Below, piece by piece: positions 23,733-32,046 of a DNA stretch of 40,254 bases. Origin of the DNA: Nitrospinaceae bacterium (GTDB lineage Bacteria > Nitrospinota > Nitrospinia > Nitrospinales > VA-1); assembly GCA_029261515.1 (NCBI GenBank), contig JAJDBE010000043.1, forward strand, positions 1 through 40,254. The letters are read 5' to 3'. Numbering within the stretch: the first letter of the stretch is position 1; each line of letters begins with the position of its first letter. The notes beneath the pieces are model-generated. The model had not been told where the DNA came from and did no database searches. It saw nothing but the letters and a program-made list of their open reading frames with translations. Made by a program: the position numbers and the translations under genes.

Positions 23733-24000
23733 GCGCTGAAATTTAAGAAAATGTATCTGGCTTTAGCACAATTAGTCGAATTTTTAATGGATCATTCAAC
23801 GCACGAGCAGTTTAATGCGATTATTCAAATCTATTAAGGAGATACATCACATTCCATTGTGACCCCGATTACACCATTAAAATTTTCCTCAAAAAAAAAG
23901 AATGTTAAAATGCAGGTCATTTATACCTCAGAGTTTGTTAATGAAATACAACCCCAAAGAACCTATAATAGAAGGTAAATGTTTATCTAAAAGACCATTG

Positions 24001-24022
24001 TATCAAAAGATAAGCTTTGATA
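24001..24022. promoter_or_regulatory. Inverted repeat upstream of the tetraheme cytochrome gene
   Basis: TATCAAA (24001-24007) and TTTGATA (24016-24022) are perfect 7-base arms with an 8-base spacer, about 160 bases upstream of the cytochrome gene start. It recalls FNR/CRP-type sites in half-site wording but with outward orientation and longer spacing, so the regulator is not assigned. Confidence 0.45.
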
Positions 24023-24184
24023 TTTTTGGATAAATTATCGGTTGTTTAATACGAACCTTTTCGTTTGGAAAACTTAAAAACCTTGAAAAAGCCCCGGTTA
24101 TTTATTTTTCAGCATCCGCCTGGTTTGGCATATTTTCTGCTCACATAATTTTATTAACCCAATATCTAACAAAATGATGTGCTT

Positions 24185-25195
24185 ATGACTCGCTCCTGTT
24201 ATATGAATACAGCCAGCCCTTGCAGCAAATATCTTTTAATTATGGTCTCCTTGCTCACCGTGTTGTGTTTGCTTTTCATTTCCAGGCCTGTTTTGGCAAA
24301 ACCCCATATAAAAGGGGCCAAGGTTTGTATGGAATGCCATGAAGCAGAGTTCAAGGTCTGGAAGGGAACGGTGCATTTCAAATCGTTTCGTACCGCGCAT
24401 AGAGAACCCAAAGGCAAGGAAAAGGAGAAAAAACCCTCTCCTGAGAAAATCCTGGAAGCCGCCGGGGGTTCTGCCAATATGAAAAAGAATGAGACCTGCA
24501 CCTTGTGCCATTACAGCATGGAACAAAAGGACGAAAGCTCCAAACCTGTGGCCAAGTCAGGCACTTCCTGTGAAAGCTGTCACGGCGCTTCCTCCGATTA
24601 TCTAACCCTCCATGACAACTACGGAGGGAAAGATGTTAAAAGAGAACAGGAAACCGAGGCGCATAAAGCCAAACGGATTGAGGATTCCAGAAAAGCGGGG
24701 CTGATCTGGCCCAGTATGAAGTTTGATGTCGCCCAAAACTGCATGGAATGTCACGGTTTGGCCAACCCTAATCTTAAAGCGGATATTCTCGCAAAAATGC
24801 TGGAAGCCGACCATCCGATCAATCCTGATTTTGAATTGGTAAAGTATTCCCAGGGCACTGTCCGCCATCGTTATTATCTGCCGGAAGTCACGGTTAACGC
24901 GGAAATGACTCCCCAGGAGCTGGCTGAGTTTTTTATTATCGGCCAGGCGGCTAAACTGGTATCCGCGGTCGAGGTAATGAATAAGTCGGACAATCCAAAA
25001 TTTAGAACGGCCCAGGAAAAAAGGGTGACCGATGCAAGGGCGGCGCTTTCGGCAGTCAAAAGCATTCCGCAAGCGGCTGCTTTAATCGCCTCTCCCAACG
25101 AAGCAAACGCCCGTAAACTGGTGGCCGCCATCAAGGGGAAGGATCTTTCCGCTGCTGTGGCCAAACTGCTTCCTAAAAAGGACGACTATAAATAA
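24185..25195 (+). CDS. Tetraheme c554-like cytochrome
   Basis: This encodes 336 residues. An N-terminal hydrophobic segment (about residues 16-33) with PVLAKP after it is a cleavable signal peptide, so the protein is periplasmic. Four CxxCH motifs (CMECH near residue 48, CTLCH, CESCH, CMECH) lie in the first 190 residues with spacing like the cytochrome c554 family; the last 140 residues are helical and heme-free. Family members pass electrons, for example in nitrogen-compound oxidation, but the partner here is unknown. The start is uncertain: GTG 24179, ATG 24185 and ATG 24203 are all open, and none has a clear ribosome binding site. First gene of the rightward island, 103 bases before the next. 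Confidence 0.87.
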   Translation: MTRSCYMNTASPCSKYLLIMVSLLTVLCLLFISRPVLAKPHIKGAKVCMECHEAEFKVWKGTVHFKSFRTAHREPKGKEKEKKPSPEKILEAAGGSANMKKNETCTLCHYSMEQKDESSKPVAKSGTSCESCHGASSDYLTLHDNYGGKDVKREQETEAHKAKRIEDSRKAGLIWPSMKFDVAQNCMECHGLANPNLKADILAKMLEADHPINPDFELVKYSQGTVRHRYYLPEVTVNAEMTPQELAEFFIIGQAAKLVSAVEVMNKSDNPKFRTAQEKRVTDARAALSAVKSIPQAAALIASPNEANARKLVAAIKGKDLSAAVAKLLPKKDDYK

Positions 25196-25298
25196 ACAGT
25201 TCCCTCTCTTAACAGGGGTCCAGAAAGCGAAACAAAAACTTGTGATCGTCCCGCGGGATCTCGAACAGGCCTGAGATCAACTGGATTTAAAAAGGTTT

Positions 25299-27035
25299 AT
25301 GGTGCAAATCAGAATGGATGCCGTCACTAAAATTAATCCGCCCCAGAGATGGGATAATCCGTTTGGCCCGGACATGACGGACGCAAACGTCGAGAGGCTG
25401 TTGTCCGTTCCGGAAATAACGGCTATCGACTGCGGGAAATTCCCCGTGGATGTTCCTCTGAAAGGAATTTTAAAGAACGACACTCGTATTGTTGCTTACA
25501 AGCCGGGAGATATTATTATCCGTGAAGGGGATTATGGAAATTCCGCTTTTTTGGTTTTAAAGGGCGACCTGCGGGTCGTTTTGTCGCCGGGCCTGCCGGA
25601 TTATCTTTTAGGGAGAAAGGAAAATTTCCGAAAAAAAAGTTTATGGGAAGCCTTCTCCCAGCACTGGAGGAACCGGAAAATTCCCGAAGTACGCGACGCC
25701 ACCTGCGATAAAGAGGCGATGATTCATCGGGACCGAAAAAATGCCGCTAACACCCACGTTTTTCTTCAGGATATTCCTGCCGTACTGAACTCGAACAAAA
25801 CCGCGGTTTTAAAAGAAGGCGCGCTGTTTGGCGAACTGGCGGCTCTCGGCAGAATTCCGAGAACAGCAACGGTATTCTCGGAATCTCATGCGGAAGTTTT
25901 AGAGATACGCTGGCAAGGCCTCCGGGAACTCAGAAAGTACGATCAAAACTGGCGTCGGCGGATTGACGAGCGGTATAGCGAAAGCGGGCTCATGACTTTT
26001 TTAAGAAAAACCAGTCTATTCACGCATCTGGATAATGATGCGCTTGAGGAAATTGGCCAAAATACCTTGTTTAAATCCTACGGAACCTTTGACTGGACCG
26101 TGTCCTACAAAAATCTTAGAAGCATGGGTAAGGCAGGTATTAAGCATGAACCTCTCATCGCCCGTCAGGGAGATTATCCCGATGACCTGTTGATGGTCCG
26201 TGCCGGTTTCGCCAGGGTTTCAGTGCAACGGGACGACGGCGACCATACGATCACTTATCTGGGCGCCGGAAACTTTTATGGCGCCGATGAATTGTACCGT
26301 GCCTGGAAGGGGGAAAAAGACATTTCTCTTAAAGTTTCTATCACGGCTCTCGGTTACGTCGATATTCTGCAAATTCCCGCGACTTACCTTGGCAAATATG
26401 TTTTTCCTCATTGGGATTCGACGCACCACGGACCTCGAAATGAAAAACGCGATATCCCTAGAAACTCCCGGCGTATGACGGATTTATTCAAACAGACCAT
26501 GGCCAACGAAAACCTCCTGGAATGGACTGTTGAGGAACGATTCATCAACGGGACAAAAACCATGTTGATCAATCTGGACCGGTGCGTGCGCTGCGACGAT
26601 TGTGTGAACGCCTGCGCTTCCGCTCATGACGGGAACCCGCGTTTTGTTCGCCATGGAAAAACATTCGACCATTGGATGATTGCCAACGCGTGCATGCATT
26701 GCGCCGACCCGGTGTGTATGATCGGATGCCCAACCGGGGCGATCTACCGCGATGTTTCTGAAGGAACGGTCATCATCAATGACGATACCTGTATCGGATG
26801 TGAAACCTGTGCCAACGCGTGCCCCTATTCGAATATTCGGATGGTCCCCATCAATGATAATAAGGGAAATCCGATTCTGGAGACTGAAACCCGCAAACCC
26901 ATATTAAAAGCCACCAAGTGCGACCTATGCCTGGATCAATGGGGAGGACCGGCTTGTGTCACCGCTTGCTCGCACGATGCGTTGCACCGGGTAGATTTTC
27001 GTTATGTACGCCCGGAGGGGACGGTTGATCATTAG
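25299..27035 (+). CDS. Two cyclic-nucleotide-binding-type domains fused to a four-cluster [4Fe-4S] ferredoxin
   Basis: This 578-residue protein has no signal peptide or membrane helix, so it is cytoplasmic. Residues about 60-215 form a cNMP-binding-type domain with a long insert and a well kept phosphate-binding cassette, FGELAALGRIPRTATV (177-192, with Glu179 and Arg188). Residues about 236-370 form a second such domain whose cassette (FYGADELY) lacks the Pro-Arg pair. Residues about 425-565 are a DmsB/NrfC-like ferredoxin with 16 Cys in four groups: 429/432/435/439, 465/468/473/477, 498/501/504/508, 541/544/553/557. There is no helix-turn-helix. AAAGG precedes ATG 25299. It is followed by a membrane cytochrome gene, so it probably passes electrons to or from it, perhaps gated by a nucleotide. 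Confidence 0.9.
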   Translation: MVQIRMDAVTKINPPQRWDNPFGPDMTDANVERLLSVPEITAIDCGKFPVDVPLKGILKNDTRIVAYKPGDIIIREGDYGNSAFLVLKGDLRVVLSPGLPDYLLGRKENFRKKSLWEAFSQHWRNRKIPEVRDATCDKEAMIHRDRKNAANTHVFLQDIPAVLNSNKTAVLKEGALFGELAALGRIPRTATVFSESHAEVLEIRWQGLRELRKYDQNWRRRIDERYSESGLMTFLRKTSLFTHLDNDALEEIGQNTLFKSYGTFDWTVSYKNLRSMGKAGIKHEPLIARQGDYPDDLLMVRAGFARVSVQRDDGDHTITYLGAGNFYGADELYRAWKGEKDISLKVSITALGYVDILQIPATYLGKYVFPHWDSTHHGPRNEKRDIPRNSRRMTDLFKQTMANENLLEWTVEERFINGTKTMLINLDRCVRCDDCVNACASAHDGNPRFVRHGKTFDHWMIANACMHCADPVCMIGCPTGAIYRDVSEGTVIINDDTCIGCETCANACPYSNIRMVPINDNKGNPILETETRKPILKATKCDLCLDQWGGPACVTACSHDALHRVDFRYVRPEGTVDH

Positions 27036-27047
27036 GAATTTAATTGA

Positions 27048-27851
27048 ATGGTAAGAACCTGGGGCATTTGGATTTCCGCCATCTTGTTTTTTTTCTACAT
27101 GACCGTCTGGACGAATCAGACAGAAATGGCGCTGGCTTCTGCCTCTGTTCCCACAGGATGGACTCTTTTTGCGATCTTAACAGGGCTGGCCCTATTTAAT
27201 ATCCGGAAAAAATTCCCTGCATTCCCATTAGTCAATTCTTCCAGTTGGTATGTCTTCCACGTGGCAGGCGGGTTCCTGGCTATTGGAATCTTCTGGCTGC
27301 ATATTGGATCGTTCTGGCCTGTCGGCCTCTACGAGCGTTGTCTGGCGATCTTATTTTACCTATGCACCTTTTCCGGAATTCTAGGATTGATCATTCAAAA
27401 ATTATTTCCTCTCCGCTTGACACAAAGCGGAGCCGAATACATCTATGAGCGAATCCCCTCAGAAATCAGCGAAATCCAAAAAAACGCGCAGGACCTTCTT
27501 TTGGCTTGTACGCGGGAAACGAGCCGCGATACCCTGGCAACGCATTATCTGGAAACCCTGCACTGGTTTTTTCAGCGCCCGCGTTTTTTTTTCAGTCATC
27601 TATTCGGGGGAGAAAAAAGCGCTCATTGGATCCAGCAACGGTGCTCCAATCTGGAACGTTTTCTTAATGCGCAGGAACGCGGATACTTGAGAAAACTGTT
27701 TGCCCTAGCCGATGTCAAACGAAAAATCGATCTTCATTACGCACTACAAACGGTTTTAAAAAGCTGGCTCATTGTTCATCTTCCCTTGGCGGCGGCTTTG
27801 ATGGCCCTGATCGTTTGGCATATAATGGTCGTGCATGTCTATTTCTTGTGA
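27048..27851 (+). CDS. Five-helix membrane protein, probable b-type cytochrome
   Basis: The 267-residue product has hydrophobic helices at about residues 5-22, 37-51, 66-86, 98-118 and 240-262, with a long soluble loop (120-238) between helices 4 and 5. His residues sit in or near helices 3 (WYVFHVAGG, FWLHIGSFW) and 5 (IVHLPLAAA, VWHIMVVH), as expected for one or two bis-His b hemes. It resembles the membrane subunits that pair with four-cluster ferredoxins, but no exact family is recognised. It starts 12 bases after the ferredoxin gene and its TGA shares its last base with the ATG of the decaheme gene, so the three are translationally linked. Heme binding is inferred from the His pattern. 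Confidence 0.75.
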   Translation: MVRTWGIWISAILFFFYMTVWTNQTEMALASASVPTGWTLFAILTGLALFNIRKKFPAFPLVNSSSWYVFHVAGGFLAIGIFWLHIGSFWPVGLYERCLAILFYLCTFSGILGLIIQKLFPLRLTQSGAEYIYERIPSEISEIQKNAQDLLLACTRETSRDTLATHYLETLHWFFQRPRFFFSHLFGGEKSAHWIQQRCSNLERFLNAQERGYLRKLFALADVKRKIDLHYALQTVLKSWLIVHLPLAAALMALIVWHIMVVHVYFL

Positions 27852-29734
27852 TGGATGAAAAAAAGTTTTCACATAACCGCAGTTCTTATGAACGGCCCAA
27901 CTTCCCTTACCGGTGTGGACGCGGCGCCTTGTGGCATAAACCCTGTCACCAAGGACCCAACCTCAATGGCACCTGCGGGGGAACCTCTGAATGCGCGCCG
28001 TCTTTAAACGGAAACCATTGGGAATGCAACCGCCCTCTTTCCGCCGGCGGCCCCTGTGGCGAAGGACCGACGCCTCAAGGAGAATGTTTTTTACGGCATG
28101 CCCCCTGTGTTCCCAAACCCACTCTACGCATCTACCGGGGCCGTTTGGCCATTCTCGCCATTGGCGCTATTTTTTCTCTAATTTGCGTTTCCTGGATCAT
28201 CGATCAGGTACAAAAAAATTATTTGAGCTTCAACCCAGGCCCCATCTCCAGTGCGCATATCAAATTTGTGGAAAAGGAGGGGTGCTCTGTCTGCCACTCC
28301 ATGCATAAGTTGGGGTCGGTCAGTTGGTTGCAAGCCGTTTTAACCCCTGCGAACGTTGCTGCGAAATGTGAAGATTGCCACCTGTTCGGTGGTTCCGCGT
28401 TCAAGGCGCACAATGCGGACCCGGTAAAGTACCCAAAACTCCAGGATACGCATTGCATGATGTGTCATCGTGAACATCGTGGAGATAAACTTCACATTCG
28501 CCAATTTGACGCAAAACAATGTAATTTTTGTCACAAAGAGCAGTTTGACAGTTTTTCCAACGGCCACCCCGAGTTTCCCGCGGATTACCCGAACTCCCGC
28601 AAGGACAGTATCAAGTTTGATCACATCACTCACCTCAATAAATATTTTCTTGATCCCAAATTTGTCGAACACTCCCCGGAAACCTGCATGGGTTGCCACC
28701 AGATCATGCAAGACCAAATTGTGAATCCTGATAAATACGAGGTGGTTTGCGCCAAATGCCATGATTTTCAAATTCCCCGTAAGGAACTGGTTCTGGTGCG
28801 CCTGCCGGAACTCGACAGAGACCGCATCGATCGAAGTACGGTTCGCAGCGCCTGCGGCATCCCGGATGAGGATTCCGCAAATAACAAAAAAGAAGATGAA
28901 GATTTTATCAGCATTTCGACTGAGTCCCCTTCTCTAGTCAGCGCGTACCTGTTAAACGTTCCCGAAAATGAACCTGAAATATACAGTCAACATCTGCAAG
29001 AGCTCATCTTAAACCTTGCGGAAGAAAGCACCGCCCCTCTGGCGCAATTGCTGAATGACCATTCCCCTGTGCCCATCGCTGATAAGATGCTGATGGGACT
29101 GAACCCGGAAGTCCTCAAGCGGGCCGCCTGCGCCTGGGGGCTGAATGTGGAATACGAGCGTCCTGCGGAAGCAAGCTTTGGCGGATGGCATGCCGATCTC
29201 CTGGAAGTTCGGTACACGCCCACAGGGCATAAGGACCCAGTTGCCAAAAGCTGGATCGAATTTGCACTGGCCGTCGCCGCAAGTGAAACCGATGCAGAGA
29301 AACTGAAACACGCCATCGCCATGCGCGATCAAATGCTTTCTTCAAAAGAAGGCGTTGGCGGTTGCATCAAGTGCCACGCGGTAACTCAGGCAAGCTCGGA
29401 AAAGGCGGAGAAAATTCTTTCGATCGATTGGGGCTATAAAGGCGCGAGAAATACGCCCTATGTGCATTATTCTCATAAAAACCATCTGGATCTTCTTGGT
29501 AAAGGAAATACCTGCAAGAATTGTCATCTTATAAATAAAAAAGCGGATTATCTTTCCTCGTTTGATTCGTTCGATTCGAAAAAGTTCGTCAGCAACTTTT
29601 ACTCGATCAACCGGGAAACCTGTGTGGAATGTCACGCAGAAGGTCAGGTCAATCAGGAGTGTCAGTTGTGCCACTCATATCATTTTGAGCCGGGATTCAA
29701 GAAGCAGATGCTGCTTGCAGAAAAAATACCCTAA
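27851..29734 (+). CDS. Membrane-anchored decaheme cytochrome with duplicated 4-Cys N-terminal module
   Basis: This encodes 627 residues. Residues 22-86 carry eight Cys in two copies of one pattern: Cys22-x9-Cys32-x9-Cys42-x5-Cys48 and Cys59-x9-Cys69-x9-Cys79-x6-Cys86, each with GP and G-x-C in the same places. One membrane helix follows (about 99-118). The rest, outside the cytoplasm, has ten CxxCH motifs: CSVCH (146), CEDCH, CMMCH, CNFCH, CMGCH, CAKCH, then after a heme-free stretch of about 240 residues CIKCH, CKNCH, CVECH and CQLCH. It is class III/NapC-like in style only loosely. The positive residues before the helix place the N terminus in the cytoplasm. It overlaps the previous stop by one base. 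A wire across the membrane is the natural reading. Confidence 0.88.
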   Translation: MDEKKFSHNRSSYERPNFPYRCGRGALWHKPCHQGPNLNGTCGGTSECAPSLNGNHWECNRPLSAGGPCGEGPTPQGECFLRHAPCVPKPTLRIYRGRLAILAIGAIFSLICVSWIIDQVQKNYLSFNPGPISSAHIKFVEKEGCSVCHSMHKLGSVSWLQAVLTPANVAAKCEDCHLFGGSAFKAHNADPVKYPKLQDTHCMMCHREHRGDKLHIRQFDAKQCNFCHKEQFDSFSNGHPEFPADYPNSRKDSIKFDHITHLNKYFLDPKFVEHSPETCMGCHQIMQDQIVNPDKYEVVCAKCHDFQIPRKELVLVRLPELDRDRIDRSTVRSACGIPDEDSANNKKEDEDFISISTESPSLVSAYLLNVPENEPEIYSQHLQELILNLAEESTAPLAQLLNDHSPVPIADKMLMGLNPEVLKRAACAWGLNVEYERPAEASFGGWHADLLEVRYTPTGHKDPVAKSWIEFALAVAASETDAEKLKHAIAMRDQMLSSKEGVGGCIKCHAVTQASSEKAEKILSIDWGYKGARNTPYVHYSHKNHLDLLGKGNTCKNCHLINKKADYLSSFDSFDSKKFVSNFYSINRETCVECHAEGQVNQECQLCHSYHFEPGFKKQMLLAEKIP

Positions 29735-29767
29735 CGGTGCTTGCAGAAGTTTTTTTGAGGAGGAAAT

Positions 29768-31048
29768 TTGTTTAACGCTGTTCTCAGCTTTGCGGCTTTG
29801 GCCTTTATTCTAGCGCTGATCCGCTACATTTTTCAGTTGATCAGCAACAATGTCCGCCTGTTCGCCATTACAAGGCGGGGATTCGAGCTGGAAGCGGAAC
29901 TGTTGCGCGCCAGGGTCGATCAAATCATCGACCAGATCCAGCTGGATTCACGCAGTGAGAAAGTTTATTGGAACGGATTCCGCAAATTCCAGGTGGTCTT
30001 AAAGGTCAAGGAAACGGAAGATATCACTTCTTTTTACTTGTCGCCGCACGATGGCAAACCGCTGCCGCCGTTTCTTCCGGGACAATATCTGACGTTTAAG
30101 CTCAATATTCCCGGTCAACCCAAACCGGTGATCCGCTGTTACTCCCTCTCCGACAGCCCCAACCATTCCGACTATTACCGCGTCACCATCAAACGCCTTC
30201 CGGCACCGGAAGACAATCCCGACGCATCTCCAGGACTGGGCTCCAATTTTTTTCACGATTTTCTGAATGAACGCGACATCATTGATGTCAAAGCACCGAG
30301 CGGCCACTTTTATCTCGACATGTCCAAGCAATCCCCAGTGGTCCTGATTGGAGGCGGTGTGGGCATCACTCCCGTCCTCAGTATGCTGAACACCATCACC
30401 GAAAAAAATTTAAGAGGGGAGAAATCCAAGAGGGAGACCTGGTTTTTTCTGGGCGTTCAAAATAGTGCCGACCACTTGATGAAAGATCACCTGGAAACCG
30501 TAGCCGGCGATAATCAAAATGTCCATCTCCATGTCTGTTATAGCCGTCCTGGAAAAAACGATCCTCTGGAGGGAGACCACTATCACGGCGAGCACATTAC
30601 CGGGAACCTGCTGAAGCGGGTTCTGCCCTCCAACAATTACGAATTTTATATTTGCGCACCTCCAAAAATGATCGAGAGCATCCGCAAGGATTTAGCCGAT
30701 TGGGGAGTTCCGGTCAATAACATCCACTACGAAGCGTTCAACTCCGACACCATCAAAAAACTGATGGCGGCTGAATTGACCGAAACCGAATCGAACATTC
30801 AAGTCACGTTTGAACGCTCGCAAAAAACACTGCAATGGAATCCGGCTGCAGGTTCGCTGCTTAATTTTGCGGAAGAAAACGGCATCATGCTCGATTCGGG
30901 ATGCCGGGCGGGAAACTGCGGAACCTGCCTCACTGCAATCAAGCGGGGGCTGGTCAACTATGTGGTCGAGCCGGGAACCAAGCCCGAAGCGCGGTCGTGC
31001 CTGACCTGCATCTCGGTTCCGAAAACGGATCTGACTCTGGACGGATAA
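29768..31048 (+). CDS. Membrane-anchored FAD/NAD(P)/[2Fe-2S] oxidoreductase
   Basis: This encodes 426 residues. One N-terminal membrane helix (about 4-24) anchors it, followed by basic residues. The FAD domain has RCYSLSD (123-129), the NAD(P) domain GGGVGITPVLSML (195-207) and CAPPKM (296-301), and a C-terminal plant-type [2Fe-2S] domain has Cys379, 384, 387 and a fourth at 414 (or 411). It thus moves electrons between NAD(P)H, FAD and one-electron carriers, like phenol hydroxylase or flavohemoprotein-type reductases. The start is TTG, decided by GAGGAGG at the right distance and by the absence of an ATG before the conserved region. Last gene of the island; it ends two bases before the convergent methyltransferase gene. 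Confidence 0.92.
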   Translation: MFNAVLSFAALAFILALIRYIFQLISNNVRLFAITRRGFELEAELLRARVDQIIDQIQLDSRSEKVYWNGFRKFQVVLKVKETEDITSFYLSPHDGKPLPPFLPGQYLTFKLNIPGQPKPVIRCYSLSDSPNHSDYYRVTIKRLPAPEDNPDASPGLGSNFFHDFLNERDIIDVKAPSGHFYLDMSKQSPVVLIGGGVGITPVLSMLNTITEKNLRGEKSKRETWFFLGVQNSADHLMKDHLETVAGDNQNVHLHVCYSRPGKNDPLEGDHYHGEHITGNLLKRVLPSNNYEFYICAPPKMIESIRKDLADWGVPVNNIHYEAFNSDTIKKLMAAELTETESNIQVTFERSQKTLQWNPAAGSLLNFAEENGIMLDSGCRAGNCGTCLTAIKRGLVNYVVEPGTKPEARSCLTCISVPKTDLTLDG

Positions 31049-31050
31049 AC

Positions 31051-31977
31051 TCAGGACACAGGCTTAAGGCGAATCCAGGTCAGCTCGTGCTTGTTGTGAA
31101 ACAGGTGCACGACCTGGCTGTGGGATAGTCCAGCGAATTTTTTCGCTATCTCGTAATCGGCGTTTCCCTGAAATTTCAGAGTGCAGACAAAGTTGTCGCA
31201 TAGGCCGGACTTCAGCCACGGCGTCACCCAATCGAACAGTTTTTCCGGATAACACACCACATCGCTGAATAACCAATCCACTTTTTGCGATGCGTTGGCA
31301 AATTCATCGGGCAGCAAAGAAAAAGCATCGCGTTTTTGAAAGGTAACTCCGGGCAAACGCGACACAGCCGGGGACAAAGACGAACGATCGACGCTTAAAA
31401 CCTCGGCTCCAAGGTTTTGCATCACCCAGGTCCAGCCGCCGGGGCTGGCGCCTGCATCGATGCAGAACTCGCCGGGCTTGGGATATTGTTGCGCCAGCGT
31501 CAACGCCTCCCAGAGCTTTAGGTAGGCCCGGTTGGGCGGTTCTTTTTTATCTTCAGCAAACAGAACCTCTCCATTCGGGAACACGCTGGAACAGCAAGCC
31601 GACGCCAGCAGGGTGTTTTGGTCCAGGAGCGTCCAGGACCCAAGCGGCGCTTTCGGCAACGGCGATGGAAATTTAACCGGCTTGGCGGAAACGTGAGGAA
31701 GTTGTTCCTCAATCAATTTGGCGCGACGGTGCAGATGAAAGGAATACAACCACCAGTTTCTTTGAATGGCTTTGAGTTTTAAAGCGGCATCTGAAATAGA
31801 ATGTATGGGAATGAGTACTGGGCTCTGCCAGACATTCTGCGCCCAGAATGGTTGAACATTTGGTCGATCGGTCAGAATCAGTCTGCCGTGAACGGCCTGA
31901 ACTCCGTCCAGTTCCTGCACCAATGCTTTCTCGAATCCATTGGCGGCAAGGTACGCGGTTTTAATTCCAGCATTCAT
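31051..31977 (-). CDS. FtsJ/RlmM-like RNA 2-prime-O-methyltransferase
   Basis: The 308-residue protein carries a Rossmann methyltransferase domain with a SAM-binding loop CIDAGASPGGWTWVM (near residues 172-186) and LSVDRS. The catalytic Lys-Asp-Lys-Glu set of RrmJ-type enzymes can be traced: Lys in RAYLKLWEAL, Asp in FSDVVCYPEK, Lys in TLKFQG, Glu in HELTWIRL. Order and size fit RlmM, which methylates 23S rRNA C2498, though the N-terminal part is shorter than in E. coli RlmM. Cytoplasmic. There is no clear ribosome binding site, so the start is moderately sure. It is convergent with the reductase gene and unrelated to it. Confidence 0.87.
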   Translation of the reverse strand: MNAGIKTAYLAANGFEKALVQELDGVQAVHGRLILTDRPNVQPFWAQNVWQSPVLIPIHSISDAALKLKAIQRNWWLYSFHLHRRAKLIEEQLPHVSAKPVKFPSPLPKAPLGSWTLLDQNTLLASACCSSVFPNGEVLFAEDKKEPPNRAYLKLWEALTLAQQYPKPGEFCIDAGASPGGWTWVMQNLGAEVLSVDRSSLSPAVSRLPGVTFQKRDAFSLLPDEFANASQKVDWLFSDVVCYPEKLFDWVTPWLKSGLCDNFVCTLKFQGNADYEIAKKFAGLSHSQVVHLFHNKHELTWIRLKPVS

Positions 31978-32046
31978 GTGTTCGGTAAATTTTTATTTCG
32001 CATCCACGTTGGTGGAGCATTGCCAAAATCTCTCTGGAGGAAAATC

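Larger units (their letters stand above)
23097..24184. other. 1.1-kb AT-rich divergent control region of the redox island
   Basis: This is the longest gene-free stretch of the window and much more AT-rich than its surroundings. It separates the leftward cytochrome/barrel operon from the rightward electron-transfer operon, so it must hold both promoters. Two clear inverted repeats lie in it, at 23702-23732 and 24001-24022. A 36-codon frame (23727-23837) starts within the first repeat but has no ribosome binding site. I see no tRNA or insertion sequence. A structured leader or small RNA is possible but not shown. Confidence 0.55.

Noticed and set aside
23727..23837. 36-codon frame in the AT-rich divergent region
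   Set aside because: Its ATG lies inside the 13-base inverted repeat and there is no ribosome binding site; could be a leader peptide but nothing supports it.
25257..25278. GATCTC/GAGATC inverted repeat with 10-base loop before the cNMP-ferredoxin gene, next to TCCCGCGGGA
   Set aside because: Short arms, no T-run and inside an operon gap; could reduce read-through but is too weak to call.
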